Source of the DNA: Tetrahymena elliotti 4EA
Lineage: Eukaryota; Ciliophora; Oligohymenophorea; Hymenostomatida; Tetrahymenidae
Assembly: GCA_000231825.2 (NCBI GenBank)
Contig: JH720294.1
Span: forward strand, 1,047,013 to 1,111,012
Reading direction: 5' to 3'
DNA: 64,000 nt
The first letter of the stretch is position 1, and the number at the start of each line of letters is the position of its first letter. Position numbers and translations under genes: made by a program. Positions 1 through 11,132 of the stretch are shown piece after piece. The notes beneath the pieces were generated by a model. That model was not told the origin of the DNA. It searched no databases and saw nothing but the letters and a program-made list of their open reading frames with translations.

Positions 1-1
1 A

Positions 2-160
2 ATTGATGAACAGAAAAATGTGGCTTTAATGTCTGGCAGATAAGATTATTAGGTAAACTATTAAGTAATACTAGTATATTTTAAAAGTTTTTGTGTTTGT
101 CATGGGTAGTGTCAGAGAAGTGATTTGAGGAAGCATTTGATTAATAGTCATTAGATCTGA
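2..160 (+). CDS. possible 3' end of an upstream gene
   Basis: Read with TAA/TAG as Gln, frame 2 is open from the window edge to a TGA at 158-160. The last part is rich in Cys, His and basic residues (CVCHGQC, then RKHLINSH), which looks like protein but does not fit a standard C2H2 spacing. GTA and AG pairs near 54-82 could mark a very short intron. I cannot name a family, and the open frame could be chance. It is cut by the window edge. Confidence 0.3.
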
Positions 161-780
161 ATTATATTTGAATTCAAAGACAAAAACTAAGAATTTTGAG
201 AGATTATTTTTTATTGAAAAAAAAAATTCACTCTTAACTCCCTCCTTGTATTTCATTCATGTGATGCTTTTTTGTTTGTATAATTTATCGATAAAGTGAT
301 ATCTCCCAGATTATTTTACTTGCTTTTTTCCTTTAGTTTTAATATGATTATAATTAGATTTGAAAGTGTCTGTGAAATTATGATTATAATTGATTTTGTG
401 AGGGTTGATAATTATTATTATATTGATTTTACAATAATAATATAAGGGGAAAAGATTAGATACAGATTAAACATTGGTATTATTATTCAAATAAAAACTC
501 AAAAAAAAAAACAAAAGCAAAAAATAGAAAGAAGAATAATAGAGAAGGAGAGAGTTAATTCCTGAGAGGTAGAGAAAAAGATATTTAAAACGCAGAAGCA
601 CACACTCAGATATAATTTATAATAGAAAAATAGTAAATATTACTAATAAATCAAGCTCTTTCTTGATAAGATAGATAGAGGTAGAGACTCTTCTTTTAAA
701 AGTAAATGTAGTAGCTGTAAAAGCAGTAATCTATCCATAATTCTGGGTAGAATTACCCTCTAATCATGCAATTTTAAATA
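161..780. other. intergenic / 5' region of the CCCH gene
   Basis: A/T-rich stretch without a convincing open frame in ciliate code. Purine-rich A runs at 500-600 and alternating AT tracts precede the ATG at 781, as expected for a ciliate 5' flank. No motif was recognised. Confidence 0.6.
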
Positions 781-2968
781 ATGTCTAATAATTAAACTGC
801 GTCGCAGTAGTCATCAAACTAAAACTCTCCAGGTTCTTCTCAGAATCTGAAGAAAAATTATAACTCAAATGCATCTTAAGGCAGTGGGTACATTTAAGGT
901 AACGGCAATGGGTTGATAGGCACTTAAGGTTCTTCATCAGTGCAGCAATAATCGGTTAATTATTAAAACAATAATAACTCTTAGTTTAATTAAAACTTTT
1001 AATTAGTTCCTCACCCTAATTCATTTGCAGCACAAATGGCTAGAGAAAAAAACAACTATCAATTCAACAACAGTCTATTAAACAAATCCGGTTAGGGCTA
1101 AGTGAATCAATTTGGCTATAATATTCATAATAATTTGCTCTAAACTAATGAATAGTTTAACTACCTATAACATCAGCAACAATTAAGTTAAGCTTCTTAG
1201 AATACTTTACATCATTAATAACAACAACAGCATAATAATAAGCAATAATAATAATAATAATCAAAATAGTCATTCCATAATCAGCAGTCACATTAATCAG
1301 GCTCTAGTTCTGTATCATCTTCATCTTCTACATCCTCCTCTTCAAATGGTAATTAGTAGTAGTTTAGATATAAAACCCATAAGTGCAGACACTTTTTAAG
1401 TGGTAATTGCACTATGGGAGAAAAATGCAATTTTGCTCATAGTGACAAGGAATTGAGAGATCCTTAAGATCCCTTGCCTGCTAATGTATTAGTAGGGTAG
1501 AAAATCCAAATTACTAACTTTAAAACAATAAAGTGCCGCTATTATGATAATGGATATTGCAAAAATTCTGAAAAGTGTTCTTTCGCACATGGAAACTTAG
1601 AGCTTTTAACCCCTGGTGTAACATTAAATAATATTAATGCTTTTCCTTAATAGAACTAAATTTAGTTAAACGAAATGCAAAAAGAGTAAATGCGTAAAGA
1701 ATCAATAGAATAATAAAATAATTTAGAGTATATCAAGAATAACATTAGTGATGTTATCAATGACTTAAAGTACGCTTTTACTTCTAATCCTATAGTCATC
1801 TAAAAGCTTGAAGAAACATCCTACTTTTTGAGCCTTGATTAAATAGAAAATGCTCATCAGACTTTGCTTGGTATATTTGAAGATCCTTAGCGCACAATTT
1901 AGGATAAATAGCTTATTTTAAGTACAATTAAGAAATACAATAATTACTACAAAGGAATTATGGAATCAAAGTACAAGCAAGATTAGATGGGATATAACCA
2001 ATCCAACTTCTTTTAGCATTATCCTTTTGAAGGTTTCTCTCTTGATACTCAAAATACCTACATGAATGGAAACTGTCAAAGTGATGATAATAGTCCTCCT
2101 TCTTCCAACAAGCTAATTGAGCAAAACAATTAGTAAACTTAGCCATAGCATGATAATCTTTAAAAATCCAAAGAAAATTATCTTTCGCTCCATGTCAATC
2201 ATAAGAGTAATTCATCAACAGGAACAAGTAACAGCAATTAGAATGGTAGTAGCAATTTAGGAGGCTAAAACAGCTATAATAGCGTTAACAACATCTCCTC
2301 ATTTAATCAGTACCAAAATGGAAGCAGTACTAGCTCTAACTGTAGCAGCAACGATAACAGTGATTGCGGGAGAAAAGAAAAATCATCTTCTTCACCAATT
2401 ATGAATAATTTGGGTTCAATCAATCAGCAAGTCTTTTCCAATAACTTCTTATATCAAGATTATGATTAAAAGATATTCAATGAAGATTAAATTCAAGATT
2501 AGCAAGATTATCAATCTTTCAATGAAATTAATTAAATTTTCAAAAGCTTTAACATTGATCCAAACAACTAAAAACACAAAAGCGAAAGCTCTTCTGAATT
2601 GAGAGATTCTAAAATCCTTGAAAAAAGAAAACAAATACAAGAAATATTCTCCGAAGAGAATCAAAGTGATATCAACTTTAACAACGAATGTGTAAATAAA
2701 TATTTTTCATTCTTGATTAACTTTTAAAATCTTTTCATTTATTTATTTATCTATTCTAAAACCCCCCCAGATATTCAATATTCAATATTAAAAAAAACAA
2801 TTAATTTGTTGTCCTAGAATGCAATCAAAAAATTCTTATACAATATTAGAATTTTTATATCATTACTAAATACTACTACTAAGACTCATTGTAAGAATAC
2901 ATATTAAGTAGTGTTAATTAATCAAAAAAAATTTTTGGGTTAGAATTTAATTAATTATTTTATTTTGA
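781..2968 (+). CDS. CCCH-type (TTP-like) tandem zinc-finger RNA-binding protein
   Basis: Probable RNA-binding regulator of mRNA stability or localisation, about 702 residues. Two C-x7-C-x5-C-x3-H fingers are visible, starting near Cys202 (KCRHFLSGNC) and Cys252 (KCRYYDNGYC). Each has the KTxKC lead-in typical of the ZFP36/TTP class. The linker between the fingers is 31 residues, longer than the 18 usual in TTP proteins. The N-terminal 190 residues are Gln/Asn/Ser-rich and low in complexity; the C-terminal half is also Asn/Ser-rich with a few acidic stretches. The ATG at 781 is the first in frame after non-coding DNA. Exon 1 ends at 2691. A GTAAATAAA donor at 2692 and an acceptor after seven C bases (2770) give a short second exon ending at TGA 2966-2968. 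If the intron is not used, the frame stays open to 3195. Family assignment is firm; the 3' end is not. Confidence 0.85.
2692..2770 (+). other. predicted intron of the CCCH gene
   Basis: Begins GTAAATAAA and ends with seven C bases followed by AG. It is 79 bp and A/T-rich except for the C tract. It falls exactly between codons. It was inferred because the composition turns intron-like after an acidic, clearly coding end of exon 1. Confidence 0.5.
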
Positions 2969-3292
2969 AGGATTTTATTTAATTAAAATATTTATTAAAA
3001 TAAAGATTGACATAAGCAACACACATTGAGAGAAATAATAATAATAATTAATTTATAAAAATTAAAATAACAAATTATATAAAATTGCTCAACAGAAAAC
3101 ACTCTTTCCTTTGGATGAGTTAACCATTTCTTAGAGATCCCTATATAAAATATTAAGATAAATTTAGTTAAATAAGTTAGGATAATTTGACATGAAAAAA
3201 AAAAAATTATATTAAGAATAAAATGAAAATAAAAATTTATATTGACCATAATTATTGCTAAAGATTAGTGATTCTTTAATCCTTTTCCCTAT

Positions 3293-3779
3293 TCATATAT
3301 TATAAAATAAATAAATAAATAGCTCATAGAGAAATAGTTACATAATTTATTGCTTTTAGTATTCAATAAGACTGTTTTGTCTGTCAATCATTTCAAATTA
3401 GGCTTTGACAATCTCAGATTCATTTTACATGTTAACTCCCTGCTTTAAATGATTTTCAACGACTACAACACGTGAGCTGGTAGCACTGTGCTTATTTTCA
3501 AAGATAGGTCTGGCAGCTCTTTTTACTACTTCATCTTACTCAATATTTTGACTCTTGAGCTCTATACCATAAAAATAAAAATTAGTTTAGTTAGTTGGAT
3601 AAATTTAGCGAATGTATGTATCTGTGGATAGGGAGAGAAGAAATATATCTGATATCATATGTGAATTAAAATAATTTACAAAGTAATTAGATCTGATTTT
3701 ACAACTCTGATATTTTCTAGTCTTGTTCTACTTTCTATTAATTACTAGCAGCATAATCGTTTGTTGCCTTTGTATACAT
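3293..3779 (-). CDS. small protein of unknown function
   Basis: The C-terminal part is clearly protein-like: an acidic/basic mix with RAARPIFENKHSA, then VVVVENHLKQG, then FEMIDRQNSLIEYQKQQ, ending at TGA 3293-3295. I do not recognise a family. Two 5' ends compete. One is an uninterrupted frame from an ATG at 3754 (153 residues, beginning MLLVINRK). The other is a shorter first exon from an ATG at 3779 (MYTKATNDYAASNQQKVEQD), which looks more like a real ciliate N-terminus and would need an intron into the same C-terminal frame. The tail after QQ is hydrophobic. The gene converges on the CCCH gene. Existence is moderately supported; structure and function are open. Confidence 0.5.
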
Positions 3780-4087
3780 ATCGCTTTATAATTATATAAA
3801 TTAGTTAAATAAATAGTTATCAATCAGTTAGAATATATATTATATATAAAAACACATATTTATATCATCATCATTATAAAACCAAATTTTTACTTTAAAG
3901 TTACGTTTTATTATTGTAAGTTCTTAATAATCATTTCTTTCTATTCAATCTTTTTATAATTTAAATTACTTATTTTCTATCGTTAAAAATTAATTTTTCT
4001 TCAAAATTTCATTGAAACTCTAAATTATATTTGTTGATTATCTAATTTATCAAATAATTTTTACTTCTTGCTACAAAACTAATTTCT
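3780..4087. other. intergenic, divergent gene pair
   Basis: A/T-rich spacer between the 5' end of the minus-strand small gene and the ATG at 4088. It contains AT dinucleotide runs around 3833-3850. Nothing else was seen. Confidence 0.5.
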
Positions 4088-5104
4088 ATGAATCTAAGCT
4101 CTCTTATAATGTTAGGTATTGAGAGCGTAAGTTATCATACTATATGCTTAAATAGTTTAATTTAACTTCTGATTCTTCTACCTTTTGATAAATATTGAGG
4201 AATTAAATATAAATAGGTAAATTATAAACAATTGAATACTGATTTTTAGTACTTAGAACACTTCTATTTCCAGTATTCAATTTCATTGTTTTTTCCACTT
4301 AATATTGATTCAAAGTTATTTTCATCGATTTGTGTTACAAAGCTGTTAAAATACATACAATTTTCCAATCAATCTACTTTGGTATTTAATCTAATTTACT
4401 AAGGTTATTGGTTATTGTTGCTTGCATAGGGAGAAAGTCCATTATTTTACACTGTGCTTGCTTTTAAGGGAGACTTATTAAGTTATTAATCGTACTTTTA
4501 TAATAAATGATAAAATTGAATACTCTCTAAAAAACTTTTAATTAAAATTTACTTGATGTAAACTATTTTTTTGCTTCCATTAATCTACCTCAAATTATGT
4601 TTACTAAGTGCTAAATATATTGAGTTTAAATTCAACAAATTCATATAAAGTTGTTTGAATACAATTTATTACATGCCATTTTGATTTTAATTATACTAAG
4701 TTGAGGTAAAGATAGGAGCAGTACCGTTTATAGCTTGGTTTTCGTTTATTTGCTTAACGGGATCACTTTATGTGTTGTATGTGGAATATTCTGAAACTGT
4801 ATATGCTTTAGGCTATTAAAATTAAGAGTTAGTTACATAATTGTAGCTCTAAACTCCAAATATTTCAGGCTTTTAGGATGGTTAAGCTACTTAATACAAG
4901 GTGTTAGATTAGATTTAGCTATTATATTACTAGTTTTATTCTGCATAACTCTATGTATTCCCATTTACTTAATCAGGCTTTATCAATGATTAAAAGGGAT
5001 TGACAGAAAATTACAAATTACTATAGTTGGGACCTAGTTATAATTTTATTAATATAGTAAATCCTTTTTTAGATTCATTGTATAATCATACCTAAAGCTT
5101 ATGA
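4088..5104 (+). CDS. predicted multi-exon membrane protein, unknown family
   Basis: Four coding-like blocks lie in the same frame and are interrupted only by introns whose lengths are multiples of three: ATG 4088-4126, 4217-4491, 4609-4649 and 4701-5104. Proposed introns begin GTAAGT, GTACTT and GTTGTT, all ending AG, and each removes one or more in-frame TGA codons. The product is aromatic and hydrophobic, with likely membrane segments (QGYWLLLLAQ; IGAVPFIAWFSFICLTGSLY) followed by a soluble Gln-rich tail ending at TGA 5102-5104. I do not recognise the family. The last exon is the best supported part; the first two introns are guesses. It could be a fragment of a larger gene or a decayed one. 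Confidence 0.42.
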
Positions 5105-6437
5105 GTCTTAAATCATTTTTTTCTTTTTGTTGATTTTATCTGCTTAATAAATCTAATTACTTTATTTTGAATAATAAATAAATTATATTTTGTTATTTTG
5201 CAAACTTTTAGTTCTATCTATATATCTTTTGATATTAAAAAATGAGTTATTAAAAATTTATTTATTTATTCCACCTGCCTACTAAATGTTAACACATGCA
5301 TTTCATTAAAACTTATCACAATATTCAGTGCTTAAATACTTAGAATAACATTCAAAGAAAAGTTGCTTTAAGAAGATTAATTTTTGATAACCTCTTAATT
5401 TTACTTATATTTGTTGCTTACAAATCTCCTACAGAAATTTCTTAAATTTTTTTTAGCTTTAATACTATCAAATCTAACAACTTTCAAAATAATAAATACA
5501 TTATTTTTTATATTATGCAATTTTAAATGTTTATCTTGAATAATTAAAATAAGAACTTAACATTTGGTCCTTTAAGTTTTTGTTTTTCACCTTAAAGGAA
5601 ACAATGTGGGTGGATAAAGCAGGAAATTTAATTAATATATTTTAGTATTCAAATAGATAGATATTAAACGGCTTTTTATGAATCTTAAAAATGTTTAAAT
5701 TTGATTGCATTAACAATATTCTATCACAAAAAAAGACTTTTAAAGTCACAAATCCCAATCAAATTGAAAATAATTAATAAATATTTTATTATCATTTTTA
5801 ATTTTAATTTGTAATTTATTTTTTATCCACAATTTTAGTAAGAGATATTAAAAATGTAGAATGATAAACTAAAGAGTAAGTACTAGTTTTCAAGAAAGTT
5901 GAGTTTTAATTATTTTTAAAATTTATTTTGTATTAATTTAGTTTAATAACAATAAAAATAATTAGAAATTAATTTTTTTACCAAATTTATGAAGTGTGAA
6001 ACTAAATTGCTAACTAAAAAAAAACCAATTAAACTCTTTTAAATTGAAAATAATATTCCTACATAAAGGACCCACTCAAATATAAACACATATATTAAAC
6101 ATTAGCAAACAAAATCCTTTTGCTCAAATTTTAGTCAAATTTTAGGCATCCATAATTACTAATTAATTAAAATTGAATAATAAAAGTCTTAAATTCTTAA
6201 TCTAAAGTAATATCCTCCTAATTGTTCTTTTGGCCTAACTTTCTAGAGTAAAAAATACTTTTTTACTTAATAATATTGATTTAATAATTAGAGTAAAGCC
6301 ATACGTTTTTTAGTTCAAAAATATGAAATTGAGGTAAAAAAATATTTAAAAATTTATTAAGGTCATTTTTCTATTAAAAATAGTAAAAATAGATTCAAAT
6401 TTTGTTAAAAAATAAATGAAATTCCTTATCTAGAAGA
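5105..6437. other. intergenic, gene-poor
   Basis: Very A/T-rich with frequent TGA in all frames on both strands. I see no conserved coding block, RNA gene or clear repeat. Confidence 0.6.
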
Positions 6438-6550
6438 TTGGAGTATTTAGATCTTCTTTTAGAACTTAAGCTTGGCTTTTTATTTTTGAGGATCTATGAT
6501 ACTGCTAATGAAATTGGATTACTACATAAGCTTAATCTATTATTAGATTC

Positions 6551-8045
6551 TCAAAGGCTTTCTTATTTTTTAAAAAGTGTTTTTAAGTTTGAATACATTT
6601 GTGAAACTTTTTTCCAATTTTTAAAAGGAAGACGAGAATTTCTATTGTCTATTTCTACCCATTAGAAGAATGGTGGTAACTTTTTTTTTTAAATAGTACA
6701 GAAAATTTTATAGCTTATTTCTGTCTTTTTCTTACTTAGGAACTGGCTTAATTAAAATTAGCTTTAGCATCTTCAAGATAAATGTTGAATTAATAACTCC
6801 AATAGCTATGGTAACAAGATAGGATATTATTATTTGAAAGATTTCCTATAAAAATACAATAAATTGTTGTTAAGACTGTTGATGAAGATTACTATTCAAG
6901 ATCATTAAATTTCTATAAGATAAATGGCTTCAATTTTTTCTAAAGCCTAAGATAGAAAGACACAACTCCTAGTAAAACCATGCCTTTAAAAAGAATCTAA
7001 AAATTAAAGATATTTATTACAATAATTCCTGTAGAACGAATCCATATTCTAGCTAAATCCCAATAATACTTATCTTCTCTATATTCCTAATTATTTATTA
7101 ATTTATTTTATCATTAAAATTTGAAAATTAGTACATTTAATTATAATTGCAAAAAAAATTTACTTAAAAGATAATCATATCTGAAAAGTATTTTTATTGT
7201 TTACATTTGAGGATAATACTGCTTTATCCTAATGAATAAAAATAGAGGAATCTAAATACCCCATATCATTCCAAGAGGGATAATAAATATCAAAATGTAT
7301 TTGATATGTTAATTATCTAAACAGGTATAATTTAAATCAGAGGTTATATAATTTTAAGATCCTATTTGCTAGCATGATAGTGACTAACTAATTACTTTAA
7401 TAACTGATGGCTAGAAAAATATATATACTATTATGAGATTAGTGTAAAAATTTTATCTTTGAGAATGAGCAACATTTCTTTGATCAAATATTTAGCTAAA
7501 AAGAACAGTAAAAATAAATAATGATATTGGTTTTTAATTGATCCATAACAAACGTATTATGTAATTTGGGAGTTTTAAGTTTTTTTAAAATAGCAAGCAA
7601 TCAATAGAATATATTGTCAATTAAGAAGTATCTCCACCAGTTAAGTTAAAAAATGTAAAGTAAGTATGCAATTCTATATTTAAATTATTTACAATCATCA
7701 AAAATTAAAAGTAATTCAGTAAAATCTTTATCAAAGAGGCTTGAGAAGTTTAAGTTCTTTAAATATTAGGAGAAATAAACCTTAATTTAGAAAGGTATTT
7801 TGCCAAAATATATTTTCTTATAAAACTATTTCGTTATGAATTTTGCTGTAAATTTGAAAAAATATAAATCCTAAAATAAGTAAAATTAGAACTATATTTA
7901 TTGGAGAAAGAAATTTATCGCAATTATAACAATATTAGTTAGATTTTGAGTATGAAGAACCTCATATTTTCCCATCGACATCACATTCTTAGCAAATTGA
8001 TTCAACATGACCTTCGATGCATCCATTTTTCGATAAGGGATATTA
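6551..8045 (-). pseudogene. broken 3' copy of the large membrane-protein gene
   Basis: This stretch matches the C-terminal part (last Cys-rich motif, several membrane segments, tail) of the intact gene at 11133-22893, including shared wording such as KIHNEIVL and PFKNWKKVS. It is damaged. The Trp codon (TGG) after the CxECD motif is TGA here (7962-7964 on the minus strand). One base is missing in the run after HNEIVL, near 7820/7821, shifting the frame relative to the intact copy. The upstream nine-tenths of the gene is absent: beyond 8045 there is only non-coding DNA and then an unrelated gene. The tail frame ends at TGA 6551-6553. It is a truncated, decaying duplicate, not an active gene. 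Confidence 0.8.
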
Positions 8046-8770
8046 AAATGAATAAATAGTTTAATTACATATATGAAGTAAGTTCATGAATAAGCTTTTT
8101 ATTATAAAAAATAGAAAAAGCAAAATAAAATATTTTTTAAAGCTCATTTATTAAGGATTAAGAAATGACAAATATTAAAAACAGCATTTAGTTAATAACG
8201 GAAATTTAAATAGTTAGTTAGTTATATCTATTCATTTAAAAAAGAATAACCTAAAAAAAATAATCTTATTTAAATTCAACTAGAGAATGAAACAAAATCA
8301 AATTAATGCCAAATATTCAAACAGTCTATGCTAATATTGGAATATTTTATTTATTGAAAATGTATAAATGTATTATTTTTAGAATTTATTTTATTTTTAA
8401 ACTTTCTTGGCAATTAACTTTATGTTATCTTTTTAATTTTTCTAATTAATTATTGTTTTAAGATTGAATCAGTCAATAATTAAAGTGAAAAAGAAATTTA
8501 TTCGAAATTTATTTATTTTTTTGCAACAAAATAAATTCAAAAAACACTCTCATATTTAAAATAAGAGAGAATGTAACACCCACCATTAATTGTTACCCCG
8601 AATTAACCTTATCTTTTGCATAGCGTTTCATTTCAATTATTTTCTAAATAAATAAAATTTAATACCCTCCTTATTCTTTTCTATTCATATTACTTTAAAT
8701 AGCAAAATATATTAAAAATTATCAATAACAATTTGCGTAAAATAAAAATATTTTTTAAATGTTAAAAAAA
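8046..8770. other. intergenic
   Basis: A/T-rich spacer between the broken copy and the 3' end of the leucine-rich-repeat gene. No open frame of interest, and no sequence resembling the missing upstream part of the broken copy was recognised. Confidence 0.55.
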
Positions 8771-10381
8771 TCATAAAAGTACAAATTCGACTAATCTTTT
8801 TGCTTTGAAGTAATAATTTTTTTATTTTTATGTTGCATAAATTTTTAAAGTTCTAAGGTTCTTACAATTTGATAATGATTTTGCCATTTAAAAGCAACTT
8901 TTATCTGTTAGTTTTGAAGAAAAAATATTTAAGTCTATATGATTCAAAAATAAGTGATCTTCTATTGATTATCCTATTTATAGAATTCCTTCATCACTTA
9001 CTTTATTAGATACAACAAAAATTTATAAACATTCTAATTTTTGTATTTATTTTATGGTATCGCTCAAGTGTTTTAATGACTAATCATCTACTTCTATAAA
9101 ATCAAAATTAAAAGAGAGTTAAATTATATGTTTTAGCTTCTCTAGAGCCTAAGAAATTAAGCATATTCCTTCTTTTTAAATTCTTGTGTGTGATAAATTT
9201 AAATCTAATATTTTCAATAAAGAAGATTTCTCAATAGCATTTGCTAAGCTTTATGCAGTAGCATTAGATAAAGAAGAACTATTTATTTTCAAAGAGAATT
9301 TTTCTAACATCTATAAATTATTCATAACTTCAAATTAATTAGCCCAAGAATCTCCCATCCAGTTTTAGCTGAGATTCAAATTGATAGTTTTAAGTTTCTA
9401 TAGTGAATTTAGACCCATTTAAATTAAGGAAGCTGATGAATCACTTAGTACACAACTTTATAATTTTAAGGTAATATCAACTAGATTTTTCATTTAAGAC
9501 AAAGAACTACCAAAATTTTATGCTACTTATTCAGATATTACTAATGAAGATAAATCAATTTTAATTTATATGATGTTAACTAATGAAGATAAGCTTTCAG
9601 CAAATTTTAAAAATCCATCTTAAAGTTATTATTTAACTTTTTAGTGAATATCTAAACTTAAATGAGTCAAATTTGGCATTTATTCTAACATTTATCCTAA
9701 GATGTACATTCCTCTATCAGATCGATACTAGCAATCTACATTTAGACTCAAATGATTGAGTTATTTCAGTTAAACTAAAGCTTCTTTCAAATCAATTAAA
9801 GATTCATCTAAAATTTTATTATCATTTAAATTAAGTTCTAGAAAATTAATATTTTCCAATTTGGACAAACCATTCGTTATTGCTTTTATACCTTGTAAAT
9901 TAATTTAATTATCGCCAAAATTCAAAGAAAGATATGTTAAATTATTTAAATTTTCAACAGATGACATAATAGCAATAATTCCTTCATCATTAATGTTATT
10001 ATAATTCATACCTAATTTAACTTTTTGAAGATTTTTTGTTTATTTTAACAATTTAGAGACTAAAAATGAAGGTGAATAAGTTATATTATTCTATATTTAG
10101 TTTTAAAGTTTTCCATTAAATAATTTAAGCGTTTTTTATTGCTCATTAATATATAAGGATAATTCTATTAATTCTTGAAAATTTAAAATATAATTGATAA
10201 TCTATTCATGCTTTGTTTAGGTTAAATTTAGATAACTTAAATCTATTTCTAAATTTGTAATACCTATCTATTTTTCATACTACTATTTAGCAAAATATTT
10301 CCAAATCTTAATCTTTTATTCTTAAATTGTTTTATTATAATTTAATATTTATTATTTAATTTGGTTGTTGTTTTCTTCCAT
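8771..10381 (-). CDS. leucine-rich-repeat protein (ribonuclease-inhibitor-like)
   Basis: A single exon of 537 codons from ATG 10381 to TGA 8771-8773, open throughout in ciliate code. The product (536 aa) is made of irregular repeats of the form LxxLxxLxLxLxxNxIxDEG, for example LTYLSLNFGDN, INFLELNLNDNKI, LTHLSLDIHQ and LKILDLNLSHTRI. This resembles ribonuclease-inhibitor-type LRRs that form a solenoid for protein binding. A short Gln/Lys-rich N-terminus precedes the first repeat, which starts near residue 40. I see no signal peptide, kinase domain or membrane segment. Such LRR proteins are abundant in Tetrahymena and mostly uncharacterised, so a specific role cannot be given. It sits between two degraded copies of the neighbouring membrane-protein gene. 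Confidence 0.85.
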
Positions 10382-11132
10382 TTTTTTTTTGAAAATTTTT
10401 GTTGTAAATAAAATTAATGTTAATTAATCTTTTTAAATGTTTAATTCAATTTTTACAATCTAAATTGGTTAAAAATATAATTTTAGATCTAAAAAGAAAA
10501 AATAAATGATATTATAGAAATTAGCCCAAATAGTAAAACATTTTAACACTTTAATTTACATTTCTAAACATTATTAACTCATTTAGAATTTAAGACTTAT
10601 TTTAACTAATTTAATTTTTAATTATTTAAGATTTAGGATTGATTACAAATGAAATTTAGGTACTGATGCTATTTTATTATCACTATAAAGAATTTTTTAA
10701 AATATTATTATAAAATTGAATACATTTATTAAATTTTTTTCCAATATTTAAATAAAATTAAGGTAAGAATGACTATTATCTATTTCTACCCAGGAGTATA
10801 TTGTTGGTAATTTTTGTTGAATGTAAAAAACTAGTATATTTTTATAAAATAAGAATGATGGATGATATGAAAAAATTTTCATTAATTTTTTTCAAATTAA
10901 AATATTAAAAAATTTTGTCTTCAAAACATAAAAATTTAGATATTTGATAAAAAAGAAATTGAAATTAAAACATTTTATTTTGTCTATTTATCTTTTTTTT
11001 TATTAAATTGAATTAATTCATTTGAGTATCCTCAGTTTCAAAAATAATCTAAATGTTTATAAAATTTCATATTTCTCTTACACAAATTAATACAAAATGC
11101 AATTAGAAAATTTAAAGAAGAATTTAGATTTT
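10382..11132. other. intergenic spacer containing a gene relic
   Basis: A/T-rich spacer between the LRR gene start and the 3' end of the large membrane-protein gene. Apart from the relic at 10630-10810 (listed separately) I see nothing in it. Confidence 0.55.
10630..10810 (-). pseudogene. relic of the 3' end of the membrane-protein family
   Basis: This stretch resembles the tail-encoding DNA of the two neighbouring copies. The run ending TCTATTTCTACCCA, preceded by TTGAATACATTT and TTTTTTCCAAT at similar spacing, appears here, at 6590-6660 and (more diverged) at 11320-11380. No reading frame survives. It is probably the last trace of a third tandem copy. Confidence 0.6.

Noticed and set aside
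6438..6665. Plus-strand 75-codon ORF
   Set aside because: It is antisense to the tail of the broken membrane-protein copy, and the homologous DNA in the intact copy codes on the minus strand.
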